A DNA stretch of 64,000 nucleotides from the NCBI GenBank assembly GCA_013141125.1, contig JABFRO010000002.1, positions 1-64,000 of the forward strand, in the 5' to 3' direction. Made by a program: the position numbers and the translations under genes. This DNA is from Methylophilaceae bacterium (lineage in GTDB: Bacteria; Pseudomonadota; Gammaproteobacteria; Burkholderiales; Methylophilaceae). This document shows, piece after piece, positions 56,534 to 64,000 of this stretch; positions within the stretch are counted from its first letter, which is position 1, and each line of letters opens with the position of its first letter. The notes under the pieces were generated by a model. It worked only from the letters and a program-made list of their open reading frames with translations. It did not search any database and had not been told where the DNA came from.

Positions 56534-57364
56534 TCAACTCCAATGTTTGCTATGCGCCTGTTGCGCGCCCCATTGCTGAATTATGCTTTGCAACTGCTTC
56601 AAGCCGTGGGTAATCAGGGATGGCCCGGGTTGCAGAATATCGACGGATTTAATTTCAACTACAAAACCATTTTTTACCGCCGGTATTGCATGCCAGCCCG
56701 CGCGTGCCATGACCTGCTCGGCATTGAATTTTTTACCGCACCAGGAGCCGATAATGATGTCCGGCTGGCGCTCCAGCACCTGATTAACACTAATTACGCG
56801 GTCTTTGGCGCTGTGATGTGGCGTGAGTTCGGGGAAGCAATCTTCACCACCGGCTATTTCTATCAATTCAGCCACCCAGCGTATGCTGCAAATCATGGGT
56901 TCATCCCATTCCTCAAAATACACTTTGGGCTTGCGTGGCAAATAGCTTGCCGTCTCGCGCACCTGATGCATGCGATTTTCCAGCTCTTCGATCAACCTGG
57001 CCGCCTTGTCTGCGGCACCCACCAGCGCGCCCACGGTGGCGATCATGTTCAGCATTTGCAAAATGGAGCGTTGATTGAAGATATGCACCTCAACGCCTGC
57101 CTGAATCAGCGTAGCCGCTATATCGGCCTGCAAGTTGGAAAAGCCAAACACCAAATCCGGCTGTAAGGCTAAAATTTTTTCGATTTTTGCGCTGGTGAAG
57201 GCGGCGACTTTAGGTTTTTCGCGGCGCGCGATAGCCGGGCGAGTAGTAAAGCCGGAAATGCCGACGATGCGGTCTTGCTCGCCCAACAGGTAGAGCACTT
57301 CTGTCGTCTCGGTGCTGAGGCAGACGATGCGCTGGGGATACCTTTCAGCGGCATCACGCCTCAT
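56534..57364 (-). CDS. cobalamin-binding (BtuF-like) periplasmic-binding-fold protein
   Basis: A 276-residue protein of the BtuF/FecB-like cluster. RIVCLSTETTEVLYLLGEQD begins it, followed by LALQPDLVFGFSNLQADIAA, VYFEEWDEPMICSIRWVAEL and ERQPDIIIGSWCGKK. Oddly, no signal peptide precedes the domain: the sequence begins MRRDAAERYPQ directly. It may be cytosolic, or the true start may be missing. Its start overlaps the end of bluB by 11 bases. No BtuC/BtuD ABC subunits are adjacent. Confidence 0.85.
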   Translation of the reverse strand: MRRDAAERYPQRIVCLSTETTEVLYLLGEQDRIVGISGFTTRPAIARREKPKVAAFTSAKIEKILALQPDLVFGFSNLQADIAATLIQAGVEVHIFNQRSILQMLNMIATVGALVGAADKAARLIEELENRMHQVRETASYLPRKPKVYFEEWDEPMICSIRWVAELIEIAGGEDCFPELTPHHSAKDRVISVNQVLERQPDIIIGSWCGKKFNAEQVMARAGWHAIPAVKNGFVVEIKSVDILQPGPSLITHGLKQLQSIIQQWGAQQAHSKHWS

Positions 57365-58025
57365 CGGATGGCTGCCAGTGATTCTCCATCACCATCCGCG
57401 CCAGCGGCTTAGGCGTTCTCCAGCCGCTGGCAACCAGCATGGGTTCTTTGTAAAAGCTCGCCACATGGCCAAGACAAAGTACGGCGATGGGTTTGGCACC
57501 TTCGGGTATCTGCAGCAACTGTGCCAACTTGAGCGGATCAAACAGGGAAACCCAGCCCATGCCCAGCCCTTCTGCACGCGCCGCCAGCCACATATTCTGG
57601 ATAGCGCAGCTGACCGAGGCCAGATCCATTTCCGGCAGCGTTCGGCGCCCAAAAACATGCTGCTCGCGCTTATCGCAAAGGGCGGCGATAAAAAGTTCGC
57701 CGCAATCCAGAATGCCTTCTACTTTTAGTCGTAAAAATTCCGCCATACGCGTGGTATTTTCAGCTTCGGCAATAGCCAGCGCGGTAGCTATGCGCTCTGC
57801 ATCTACCAGTTGATGAATGGATTTACGCAGATTCAAATCGGTAATTTGGATAAAGCGCCAAGGTTGCATTAGCCCTACGCTGGGCGCGTGATGTGCGGCT
57901 TGCAGTATCCTGGTCAGGGCTTCCGGGGCTACCGCTGTGGGCAAAAAATGCCGCATATCACGGCGCTCGGCTATCACGCGGTAAATGGCGGCGGCATCAC
58001 TCTCCGAGTAACGATGTGGATTCAT
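57354..58025 (-). CDS. bluB: 5,6-dimethylbenzimidazole synthase
   Basis: A 223-residue flavin enzyme of the nitroreductase-like BluB family. It fragments reduced FMN with oxygen to make 5,6-dimethylbenzimidazole, the lower ligand of B12. Key phrases are YRVIAERRDMRHFLPTAVAP, HHAPSVGLMQPWRFIQI, CAIQNMWLAARAEGLGMGWV and LCLGHVASFYKEPML. Its ATG overlaps the cobB TGA (ATGA). Its presence shows an aerobic route to the lower ligand. Confidence 0.93.
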   Translation of the reverse strand: MNPHRYSESDAAAIYRVIAERRDMRHFLPTAVAPEALTRILQAAHHAPSVGLMQPWRFIQITDLNLRKSIHQLVDAERIATALAIAEAENTTRMAEFLRLKVEGILDCGELFIAALCDKREQHVFGRRTLPEMDLASVSCAIQNMWLAARAEGLGMGWVSLFDPLKLAQLLQIPEGAKPIAVLCLGHVASFYKEPMLVASGWRTPKPLARMVMENHWQPSDEA

Positions 58026-59326
58026 GGCAAAAACAGCTGGGCTGCGACATGGGGATTGGAGGCAAAATAAAAATGCAAAAAGCTCGCAAAAATAGAACCG
58101 TGTCTATATAGCGATTCACTTTTGCCAAAGCGCGTTTTGGCGCTAGCCATGCCAGGCAGAGAGGTTTCAAAGCTGCCGTAATGAAAAGTATGTGCGCCTA
58201 GTGTGCCTTGTTCCAGATTTGCAATCGGCAGCTCTATTTGCAATACGCCCAAGCCTTGCAACTTGCTGTGCATATGGCATTTGCCAGGCAGCAAGCCAAA
58301 CGCGGCTTGTGCGTCCATGGATGCAGATTGTATGGATTCTGCTAGTGCCATCATGCCGCCGCATTCCGCGAGTATGGGTTTTTGCAGGTCAAATGCCGCT
58401 TGTAAAGCTTTGCGCATCTCGGCATTACCGCTGATTTGTGCGAGATGCAACTCGGGATAGCCGCCGGGCAGCCAGTAGGCATCGGCTTCAGGCAGTGTTT
58501 TGTCGTGCAGCGGTGAAAAATACACCAGCTTTGCGCCCATGGTCGTCAAGCAATCGAGATTGGCGGGGTAGATAAAGCAAAACGCTTCATCCCGCGCAAT
58601 GGCGATGGTTTTACCCTGCAATAACAAGGGCAAATTTTCTAACGGCGGTTTTTCAAAAGTTACCGCTGGCGGCAAGGCCAACTCGCCTGAAGCGGCCAAG
58701 GCTATAGCTGCGGCTTCGATTCTGGCATCCAGGTCCTCGATTTCAGCGGCGCGAAACAAACCCAGATGACGCTCGGGCAATGCATAAGCTTCATCGCGGG
58801 GTAATGCGCCAAACCAGCTTAAATGCGCGGGCAAACTGGTCTCCAATAACTTGGCATGGCCTGCACTGCCCACTTTATTGGCGAGTACCCCCGCTGGCGT
58901 TAAGGCCGGTCTATAAGCCAGCAAGCCGCAAGCCAATGCGCCAAAGGTTTGCGCCATGCCGCTGGCATCCAGTGCGAGCAAAACCGGCAGGCCATAACGC
59001 TCGGCAATATCCGCGCTGGAGGGTGTGCCATCGTATAAACCCATGACACCTTCCACGATGATGACATCAGCCTCTTGCGCGGCCTGATACAAGCGCAGCT
59101 GGCCATCACTTTCGCCGCACATAGCCAAATCCAGATTGTAAACGGGCAGATCTGTGGCTTTTTGCAAGATCATGGGATCAAGAAAATCCGGCCCGCATTT
59201 GAAGGCACGCACTATGAGGCCGCGATTGCGCCAGGCGCGGGCTAACGCAGCGGTGGCCAGTGTTTTGCCCTGGCCGGAAGCGGGCGCGGAGACCAGTAGC
59301 GCAGGACAGCTGATGGGGCTAATCAA
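58022..59326 (-). CDS. cobB: cobyrinate a,c-diamide synthase
   Basis: A 434-residue ATP- and glutamine-dependent amidase. The N-terminal P-loop-like domain has LLVSAPASGQGKTLATAALA and VEGVMGLYDGTPSSADIAER. The C-terminal glutamine amidotransferase domain has YWLPGGYPELHLAQIS and the nucleophile in ILAECGGMMALAE. It amidates the a and c side chains of (hydrogeno)byrinate. Also known as cbiA in the anaerobic nomenclature. It follows cobO after 12 bases and overlaps bluB. Confidence 0.94.
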   Translation of the reverse strand: MISPISCPALLVSAPASGQGKTLATAALARAWRNRGLIVRAFKCGPDFLDPMILQKATDLPVYNLDLAMCGESDGQLRLYQAAQEADVIIVEGVMGLYDGTPSSADIAERYGLPVLLALDASGMAQTFGALACGLLAYRPALTPAGVLANKVGSAGHAKLLETSLPAHLSWFGALPRDEAYALPERHLGLFRAAEIEDLDARIEAAAIALAASGELALPPAVTFEKPPLENLPLLLQGKTIAIARDEAFCFIYPANLDCLTTMGAKLVYFSPLHDKTLPEADAYWLPGGYPELHLAQISGNAEMRKALQAAFDLQKPILAECGGMMALAESIQSASMDAQAAFGLLPGKCHMHSKLQGLGVLQIELPIANLEQGTLGAHTFHYGSFETSLPGMASAKTRFGKSESLYRHGSIFASFLHFYFASNPHVAAQLFLP

Positions 59327-59338
59327 TTAGAAGTGCCC

Positions 59339-59944
59339 TTACCACTCTATGCCGGGCATGGCTTGCACACCCTCATGGAAAGCATGTTTGACCAAATTGA
59401 TTTCACTCACGGTATCCGCCAGTGCTATGAGTCCATCAGGTGCGGCACGGCCGGTAATGACCACATGCTGCATGGCCGGGCGCGCTTTCAGTGCGGCGCT
59501 GACTTCTTCTAGCGTTAGCCAGCCATATTTGAGGGTATAGGTGAATTCATCCAGAATGACCACGTCTATGTTTTCATCCTGAAGATAGCCGCACACCAGC
59601 TCCCAGGCTTTGCGCGCGGTAGCCAAATCGCGTGCGGCATCCTGGGTTTCCCAAGTAAAACCATCGCCCATCACATGCCAGCTGACATTGGGGTTGCTGC
59701 GGAAAAAAGCCTCTTCACCGGTGTCGGAACGGTTTTTGATGAACTGCACCACAGCGGCTTTCATGCCATGGCCCAGCGCACGCGCCAGCAAACCAAAAGC
59801 GGCAGTGGATTTGCCTTTACCGTTGCCGGTATGGATTAAAACCAGTCCGCGTTCGTTTTGTGCAGCGTTGATGCTGGCATCCACCACCGCTTTTTTGCGC
59901 GCCATGCGCGCGGCATGGCGGCTGTTTTTATCGCTATCACTCAT
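59339..59944 (-). CDS. cobO: cob(I)yrinic acid a,c-diamide adenosyltransferase (CobA/CobO type)
   Basis: A 201-residue enzyme that transfers the adenosyl group of ATP to the cobalt of corrinoids. The P-loop GNGKGKSTAAFGLLARALGH (about residues 40-60), AVVQFIKNRSDTGEE, VILDEFTYTLKYGWL and VVITGRAAPDGLIALADTVS are conserved. An N-terminal basic segment (about 25 residues) matches CobO-like members. It can serve synthesis or salvage. It lies between the membrane protein gene and cobB in the same operon. Confidence 0.94.
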   Translation of the reverse strand: MSDSDKNSRHAARMARKKAVVDASINAAQNERGLVLIHTGNGKGKSTAAFGLLARALGHGMKAAVVQFIKNRSDTGEEAFFRSNPNVSWHVMGDGFTWETQDAARDLATARKAWELVCGYLQDENIDVVILDEFTYTLKYGWLTLEEVSAALKARPAMQHVVITGRAAPDGLIALADTVSEINLVKHAFHEGVQAMPGIEW

Positions 59945-59954
59945 GCGTTGCTAC

Positions 59955-60527
59955 TCAGGCTTTACGTACGTTATGTTGGCCATTTGCCAAAGCAAACACC
60001 ACATGAACAGCAATCGCCACACCCATCCAGAAGGCCAGACCTTGCAGTTGATGTGGGAAATATTTCACCAATCTAGCGCCAAACTCAGTCAAGCTGGTTT
60101 CCATATAGCGGCCGCCAAAGAAATAAAAGCCACCACTGGAGAATAATTCGCTAATGCTTGCAGCAACAGCGACACTGCCGGTCAACGGTAATAGCGTTTT
60201 CCAATTAAAACTGTAACGTTTGGCAAACCAGCGCCCGGCCAACCACAGCGTGCCATAAGCCGGCAGCAAAAAGCCGTAAGCCGGAGTTACGCAAAAACTG
60301 CTCACGCCACCCACAGTAATGGCGGCGTAATCCAGCCCTGCACACAGCGCCAATAACGCGGGGAAAGCCCAAACCGGGCGCAGATACACGCCTGCCAGAA
60401 AGAACACGGCTAAAGAGGCACTGGGCAAATGATTAATAGAAGCAAAATGATGACCGCGCGTAACGATAACTAGCGCCGCTAGAGCCACGCCGATTAAAAC
60501 TTGCTGGGTTTTTGAAAGTGTAAGCAT
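59955..60527 (-). CDS. membrane protein of the B12 operon (possible S component-like transporter)
   Basis: A 190-residue polytopic protein with about five or six hydrophobic helices. It starts MLTLSKTQQVLIGVALAALV. LPSASLAVFFLAGVYLRPVW and AYGFLLPAYGTLWLAGRWFA recall the substrate-binding subunits of ECF transporters. Its position between btuB and cobO, under a cobalamin riboswitch, suggests corrinoid or cobalt passage across the inner membrane. No ECF ATPase or T component is nearby. The ATG at 60527 is used; an earlier start at 60608 adds a tail unlike a membrane protein start. Confidence 0.7.
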   Translation of the reverse strand: MLTLSKTQQVLIGVALAALVIVTRGHHFASINHLPSASLAVFFLAGVYLRPVWAFPALLALCAGLDYAAITVGGVSSFCVTPAYGFLLPAYGTLWLAGRWFAKRYSFNWKTLLPLTGSVAVAASISELFSSGGFYFFGGRYMETSLTEFGARLVKYFPHQLQGLAFWMGVAIAVHVVFALANGQHNVRKA

Positions 60528-60629
60528 TGTTGAAAATCTCCAAGCCGGATTGATAAAAGAAAACTGATTGATAGAAAGATAAACGGCTTTTGATTTTAAC
60601 CGAATCAAAAGCCGGTGTTTTTAAATTCA

Positions 60630-62510
60630 TTACTTCATTTGGTAGCGCAAGCTGACAAACACATTCGTCCCTGCCGTATTGTAATCAGGGCCGTTGGGTG
60701 AAAAATCCCCTTTTGTTGTAGCCAATACATAATTTTTATCAAAAATATTATTGGCACGCGCTTCCAGCTTCCATTCTGGCGTAATGCGGAAATCCGCCGT
60801 CAAATTGGTCAACACATAGCCAGCCATATTAAATTTGTTGGCTGGGTCGTTGTAACGCAGGGATGATCCGTTAACTTCGGCACCCAAAGTAAACTTGCCC
60901 CATTCATGCAACAGGCTGAATGTCCCGTGCTCGCTGCCGCGTCTGGCCAGAAGATTGCCGGTTTTGGCATCCTCTGGCGATTGTATGGTGAAATTGCCGC
61001 GCACAGTCCAGCGCTCAAGCGGATGCCATTCACCATCAAATGTTGCGCCCATGATTTCAGCTTTGTTTATATTGACAGGATTGGGCGCATAAGCAATCAG
61101 GTTATCCACATGGTTATCAAAAAAAGTTACGCCCGCACGCAGCTTGGCGTTCTCGTAACGTAAATTGACATCCACATTATTTGATTGTTCCGGCTGCAAA
61201 TTCGCATTGCCAAAATTTGGAAAATACAATTGATTGAAAGTCGGCGCTTTGAACGCGGAGCCAAAATTAAAGCCGGCACGCCATTCTGGAGTGAAATGGT
61301 AACCATAGCCGACACCGCCAGTCACATGCGTGCCATATTGTGAATTGTCATCCACCCTGACACTGGCCTGAAACGTATGCTGGTCAACATTGGCCAGATA
61401 GCTGGCCAGATAGCCGTTATTTTCACGCTCACGCAAGGTGTATTTTGTGGTGCTATTAACGTATTGTTCCAGCCTGTCATAAGCCACGGTTAACGTGCCG
61501 ACGGGCAGAGTGAAATCATTCTGCCAGCTGTATTGAAATTGGGAGGTTTTAAATCGGCTATAACCAGTAGTTGATTTGCTTGGTTTGCTAAAGCTTGTGG
61601 AATCATCCATGCCATTTCCAATACGCAATGTGCTTAGCCAAAAGCTGGTGAACTGGTTATGGCTGGAAATTGCATAGCGTTGCTGGGTTTGGTCGCCATA
61701 ATTATTAAAGTTGCTGCCATCAAAATAACTGCGGCCTTTGCTTTGAAAAAACTGCACACCCAGGGAGTGACCCGGCACAAAAGTATGTTCCAGATAGGAT
61801 GAAATCGTGAAATTACGGTACGGATCGTTGTCCCTATCTATGGTTTTTGTAATATCCGTGATGTTTTGTGCAGAAAAGCTCTGTGTATCCAGGCTGCTGA
61901 CATTGATGCCGTAGCGGGTATCGCTCCAGCCGCCACTGATACCCAAATCCATGCGCTTGCTGCCATAGCTGCCCACTCCCACAGCCGCACTCAGCTTGGG
62001 GGGGGTATCTCCGCCACGTTTGGTAAAAATATGGATCACACCGCCAATCGCATCCGCACCGTAAAGGCTGGAAGCCGGGCCGCGCAGGATTTCGATTTTT
62101 TCAATTTGAGAAAGCGGGATATTTTCAAAAGCAGTCGTGCCCGAAGTGGCGGAATTGATGCGCAACCCATCAAGCAACACCACGATATGATCAGCATTGG
62201 TGCCGCGTAAATAAATACTACTAGTTTTTCCGGCACCGCCATTACTGCTGATTTCCACGCCCGGTTGCAGGCGCAATAAATCGGTGATGGAACCTGCGCC
62301 CTGGCGCTCGATTTCTTCCTGGTCTATCACGGTCACATCGCCCAATACACTTTCTCGCGATTGTGGAATGCGGTTGGCAGTGACCACCATTTCGTCCAGG
62401 CTAATGGCATTGTCGGCAGCAAAAACGGTGGGTGAGATAAAAATTGCGGGAGAGTAGAGCAGGCCAATCAAGCTGGGTAGTAACAGGTTTCTGGAAATGG
62501 TTTTGTGCAT
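60630..62510 (-). CDS. btuB: TonB-dependent cobalamin receptor BtuB
   Basis: A 626-residue outer-membrane transporter. After the signal peptide (to VFA), a TonB-box-like DEMVVTANRIPQS precedes the plug domain (DVTVIDQEEIERQGAGSITD, GLRINSATSGTTAFENIPLS, IEKIEILRGPASSLYGADAI, GGVIHIFTKRG). A 22-strand barrel follows with long Gly/Tyr/Asn-rich loops, closed by NVFVSLRYQMK. It takes up B12 or related corrinoids, energised by TonB. It is first in the operon and lies directly behind the cobalamin riboswitch. Confidence 0.92.
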   Translation of the reverse strand: MHKTISRNLLLPSLIGLLYSPAIFISPTVFAADNAISLDEMVVTANRIPQSRESVLGDVTVIDQEEIERQGAGSITDLLRLQPGVEISSNGGAGKTSSIYLRGTNADHIVVLLDGLRINSATSGTTAFENIPLSQIEKIEILRGPASSLYGADAIGGVIHIFTKRGGDTPPKLSAAVGVGSYGSKRMDLGISGGWSDTRYGINVSSLDTQSFSAQNITDITKTIDRDNDPYRNFTISSYLEHTFVPGHSLGVQFFQSKGRSYFDGSNFNNYGDQTQQRYAISSHNQFTSFWLSTLRIGNGMDDSTSFSKPSKSTTGYSRFKTSQFQYSWQNDFTLPVGTLTVAYDRLEQYVNSTTKYTLRERENNGYLASYLANVDQHTFQASVRVDDNSQYGTHVTGGVGYGYHFTPEWRAGFNFGSAFKAPTFNQLYFPNFGNANLQPEQSNNVDVNLRYENAKLRAGVTFFDNHVDNLIAYAPNPVNINKAEIMGATFDGEWHPLERWTVRGNFTIQSPEDAKTGNLLARRGSEHGTFSLLHEWGKFTLGAEVNGSSLRYNDPANKFNMAGYVLTNLTADFRITPEWKLEARANNIFDKNYVLATTKGDFSPNGPDYNTAGTNVFVSLRYQMK

Positions 62511-62525
62511 GATGTTTCCTTAATC

Positions 62526-62545
62526 AACACGCGACCCCGCGTGTT
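62526..62545 (-). promoter_or_regulatory. hairpin next to the btuB ribosome binding site
   Basis: AACACGCG and CGCGTGTT pair perfectly around a four-base loop. The stem ends six bases before AAGGAAAC, the btuB ribosome binding site. It has no T-run, so translational control is likelier than termination. Confidence 0.5.
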
Positions 62546-62702
62546 TAAATCAATGGTTAAGGAAATACCGGAGACAACAGAAATCAAAGCGAAAGCGAGC
62601 TTGAAGATAAGCACGGCGTAGCGTTTGAGTACCGTCACCCCGCGGTATTTCCAAGCTTGAACCCGGTTGCGTAAATTAAATACACAACGATATGGGTTGG
62701 TT

Positions 62703-62931
62703 ATTCAGGCCGGTCTCCGGGCTCATGAGTTTGAGGCATTGAAAATGCCTCAGAATTTACCGCCTTCCCATCGCGTGTAGCGACAGTGGCCTATTGATAG
62801 ATTCATACTCACTTACCGTTGCGGGGGCAGCACAGGTCTTGTTTTCTAGCCGATAAACTCTGGCAGACAAACGCACCTGTTTCCCGTTTCACCTGATTGT
62901 AGTAGTCATACACTACAATGTCGGCACCTGA
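62703..62931 (-). promoter_or_regulatory. cobalamin (B12) riboswitch
   Basis: On the minus strand the leader carries the B12-box GAGCCCGGAGACCGGCCT (62724-62707), the upstream conserved GCCACTGTC with a CGATGGGAAGGCGG segment, and the CCCCCGCAACGGTAAGTG part typical of the class. GGTGAAACGGGAAACAGGTG lies near the 5' end, next to an ATTGTAGT...ACTACAAT hairpin. It precedes btuB by about 190 bases and should lower expression of the whole B12 operon when adenosylcobalamin is abundant. Confidence 0.92.
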
Positions 62932-63026
62932 CAACTTGGGCGGATTATACGGGACGCTTGGCTAAAGCTGTAAAGTTGTATGAATGGCGGTTGACCACTC
63001 AAGGTTTTTCAAACTATAGTGGCAAT

Positions 63027-63239
63027 ATGGAAAACGAATTGAAACTGTTGGAAATGAAAGTCGCACAGCTGATAGCGCGTGCGCAATTGCTACGCGCTGA
63101 AAATCAGGATTTGCGCGCTAAACTTGCGCAATCACTGGATGAGGCCAATCAGCTCAAAGAAAACACCGCCGTAGTCAGTGCGCGCCTAGAAGCGCTGATT
63201 GAGAGCTTGCCGCAAGAGAAAGAGGATGGAGAAGCATAA
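63027..63239 (+). CDS. small coiled-coil protein (TIGR02449-like) before zapA
   Basis: A 70-residue protein, nearly all one coiled coil (MENELKLLEMKVAQLIARAQ, then LLRAENQDLRAKLAQSLDEA), ending in an acidic tail. It resembles small ZapB-like proteins encoded just before zapA in beta- and gammaproteobacteria, so a role near the division ring is plausible but unproven. The ATG at 63027 starts the family sequence; an upstream start at 62958 lies inside the riboswitch side. Its TAA overlaps the zapA ATG by one base (TAATG). Confidence 0.8.
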   Translation: MENELKLLEMKVAQLIARAQLLRAENQDLRAKLAQSLDEANQLKENTAVVSARLEALIESLPQEKEDGEA

Positions 63240-63529
63240 TGGCTGAAGCACATGGTGTAACGGTTGATATTATGGGGCGTGAGCTAAAAATTGCATGCTC
63301 TGAAGATGAGCGTGAAGCGTTGTTAAATGCAGTTGGTTATCTTGATAAAAAAATGTCGGCTATACGCGATACTGGCAAAGTGGTTGGCGTGGAGCGTATT
63401 GCGATTATGGCCGCGCTAAATATTACACATGAGCTATTAACTGCTCCCAATGGAGGGTTTGACATCAGTGATTACAAGCGTAGAATTGAGGCCATGCAAC
63501 AGCAAATAGATTTAGAAATAATTGAGTAG
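63239..63529 (+). CDS. zapA: cell division protein ZapA
   Basis: A 96-residue FtsZ-ring-associated protein. VTVDIMGRELKIACSEDERE, LLNAVGYLDKKMSAIRDTGK and VGVERIAIMAALNITHELL are typical of ZapA; the C-terminal helix forms the dimeric coiled coil. It promotes FtsZ filament bundling at the division site. It is coupled to the coiled-coil gene before it, and 6S RNA follows. Confidence 0.93.
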   Translation: MAEAHGVTVDIMGRELKIACSEDEREALLNAVGYLDKKMSAIRDTGKVVGVERIAIMAALNITHELLTAPNGGFDISDYKRRIEAMQQQIDLEIIE

Positions 63530-63554
63530 TAATTGAGTTAACCAGTTTTAAGTT

Positions 63555-63760
63555 TGTTCCCTGCGGTGTTGTTTAAGCTATATATTCCTTGAACTAGTTT
63601 TTGGCATCGGTTTCAGCTTTTTTAAGTCGCTGTGTGAGCGCCTCGTTGGTTTTAATACCATGTATTAAAGCAATGTAAGTGCACCTAATGCACTTCAGGC
63701 TGTTACCACTTGAACCCTTCGGTTCAGGATGCTGGCTTAGGCAACATTTGCGGGGAACTT
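63555..63760 (+). ncRNA. ssrS: 6S RNA
   Basis: About 205 bases after zapA, the conserved place of ssrS. The closing stem pairs GTTCCCTGCGGTGTTG with CAACATTTGCGGGGAAC. Internal features are TTCCTTGAAC near the 5' side and ACTTGAACCCTTCGGTTCAG near the 3' side, as in other 6S RNAs, flanking a large central bubble. It mimics an open promoter and holds sigma-70 RNA polymerase in stationary phase. The ends are approximate. Confidence 0.85.
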
Positions 63761-63768
63761 CATATCCT

Positions 63769-63816
63769 AAAGTCCCCCATAAAACTCTCAGATTTGAAGT
63801 TTTATGGGGGACTTTT
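63769..63816 (+). terminator. strong hairpin terminator after 6S RNA
   Basis: AAAGTCCCCCATAAAACT pairs with AGTTTTATGGGGGACTTT around a 12-base loop, followed by TTACACG. An 18-pair stem of this strength just after 6S RNA and before rph is a clear transcription stop. Confidence 0.8.
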
Positions 63817-63849
63817 ACACGTCATCATTTCGTTGAGTACCAAACCCCT

Positions 63850-64000
63850 ATGTCCACCAACAACCGCCCCAGTCAGCGCGCTAACAATGAACTGCGTCAC
63901 GTTGAAATCATCCGCCACTACACCAAGCATGCCGAAGGCTCGGTGCTGGTTAAGTTTGGTGATACGCATGTGCTGTGTACCGCCAGCGTGGATGAAAAAG
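63850..64000 (+). CDS. rph: ribonuclease PH, start only
   Basis: The first 50 residues are visible, cut by the window edge: [20 protein letters not shown], then [20 protein letters not shown] and [10 protein letters not shown]. They match RNase PH, a phosphorolytic 3'-5' exoribonuclease that trims tRNA 3' ends and joins RNA turnover. The second residue group reads [13 protein letters not shown] where most have RPSGRAxDQLR. It begins 34 bases after the terminator, so it must have its own promoter, possibly in or near the stem. Confidence 0.93.
   Translation, partial: MSTNNRPSQRANNELRHVEIIRHYTKHAEGSVLVKFGDTHVLCTASVDEK

Overview
The window looks like a piece of a betaproteobacterial chromosome that carries the replication origin. 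The order gyrB-dnaN-dnaA (minus strand), then rpmH-rnpA-yidD-yidC-mnmE (plus strand), with no recF between dnaN and gyrB, suits this class. So do the purM / perM-hda divergent pair, the sigma factor-DUF3619-DUF3106-RDD cluster, the PilS/PilR pair, the hemC-hemD-hemX-hemY operon and the PEP-CTERM genes. By eye the G+C is moderate. A member of the Nitrosomonadales (Gallionellaceae-like or a methylotroph relative) is my best guess, from gene content only.

Layout. 1-7.1 kb: a frame-disrupted FAD-dependent dehydrogenase, a Sel1-repeat membrane protein, hda, an AI-2E/PerM family permease, purM and two tandem DUF3108 genes. 7.1-10.5 kb: a decayed defence-type operon made of a DUF2130 protein, an AAA ATPase that has lost its Walker A end, and a dead type III methylase start. 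10.8-21.3 kb: ppk1, yggX, a TauE/SafE-like permease, ampG, an RND efflux permease with its adaptor, ampD and a Na+/Ca2+ antiporter-like protein. 21.4-26.9 kb: a PEP-CTERM-associated region with a methyltransferase, two paralogous acyltransferases and one PEP-CTERM surface protein. HigBA and a broken RHH/ParE-type toxin-antitoxin pair are interspersed. 27.1-33.8 kb: a ThiF-like protein, DUF29, the sigma factor cluster and pilS-pilR. 34.1-39.8 kb: an HAE3-type RND transporter, a hot-dog-like protein, an outer-membrane barrel-like protein and a LolA-like periplasmic protein, probably one envelope lipid or hydrophobe transport locus. 40.3-50.8 kb: a NYN-domain protein and the origin region. 50.9-55.5 kb: apt and the tetrapyrrole genes. 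55.6-62.9 kb: a cold-shock gene and a cobalamin operon (btuB to cobU) behind a cobalamin riboswitch. 63.0-64.0 kb: a coiled-coil protein, zapA, 6S RNA and the start of rph.

The most interesting signals lie between genes. The second acyltransferase and the PEP-CTERM protein each have a near-consensus sigma-54 (-24/-12) promoter. Both promoters are preceded by the same AT-rich 11-mer and, about 86-88 bases upstream of the -24 element, by the same 10-mer, which suggests one shared activator. Two palindromic miniature elements with apparent target-site duplications sit exactly at stop codons (inside higBA and after pilR). A parS-like site lies between gyrB and dnaN. The DUF2130/AAA/methylase locus appears to have been cut by a deletion at a short direct repeat.
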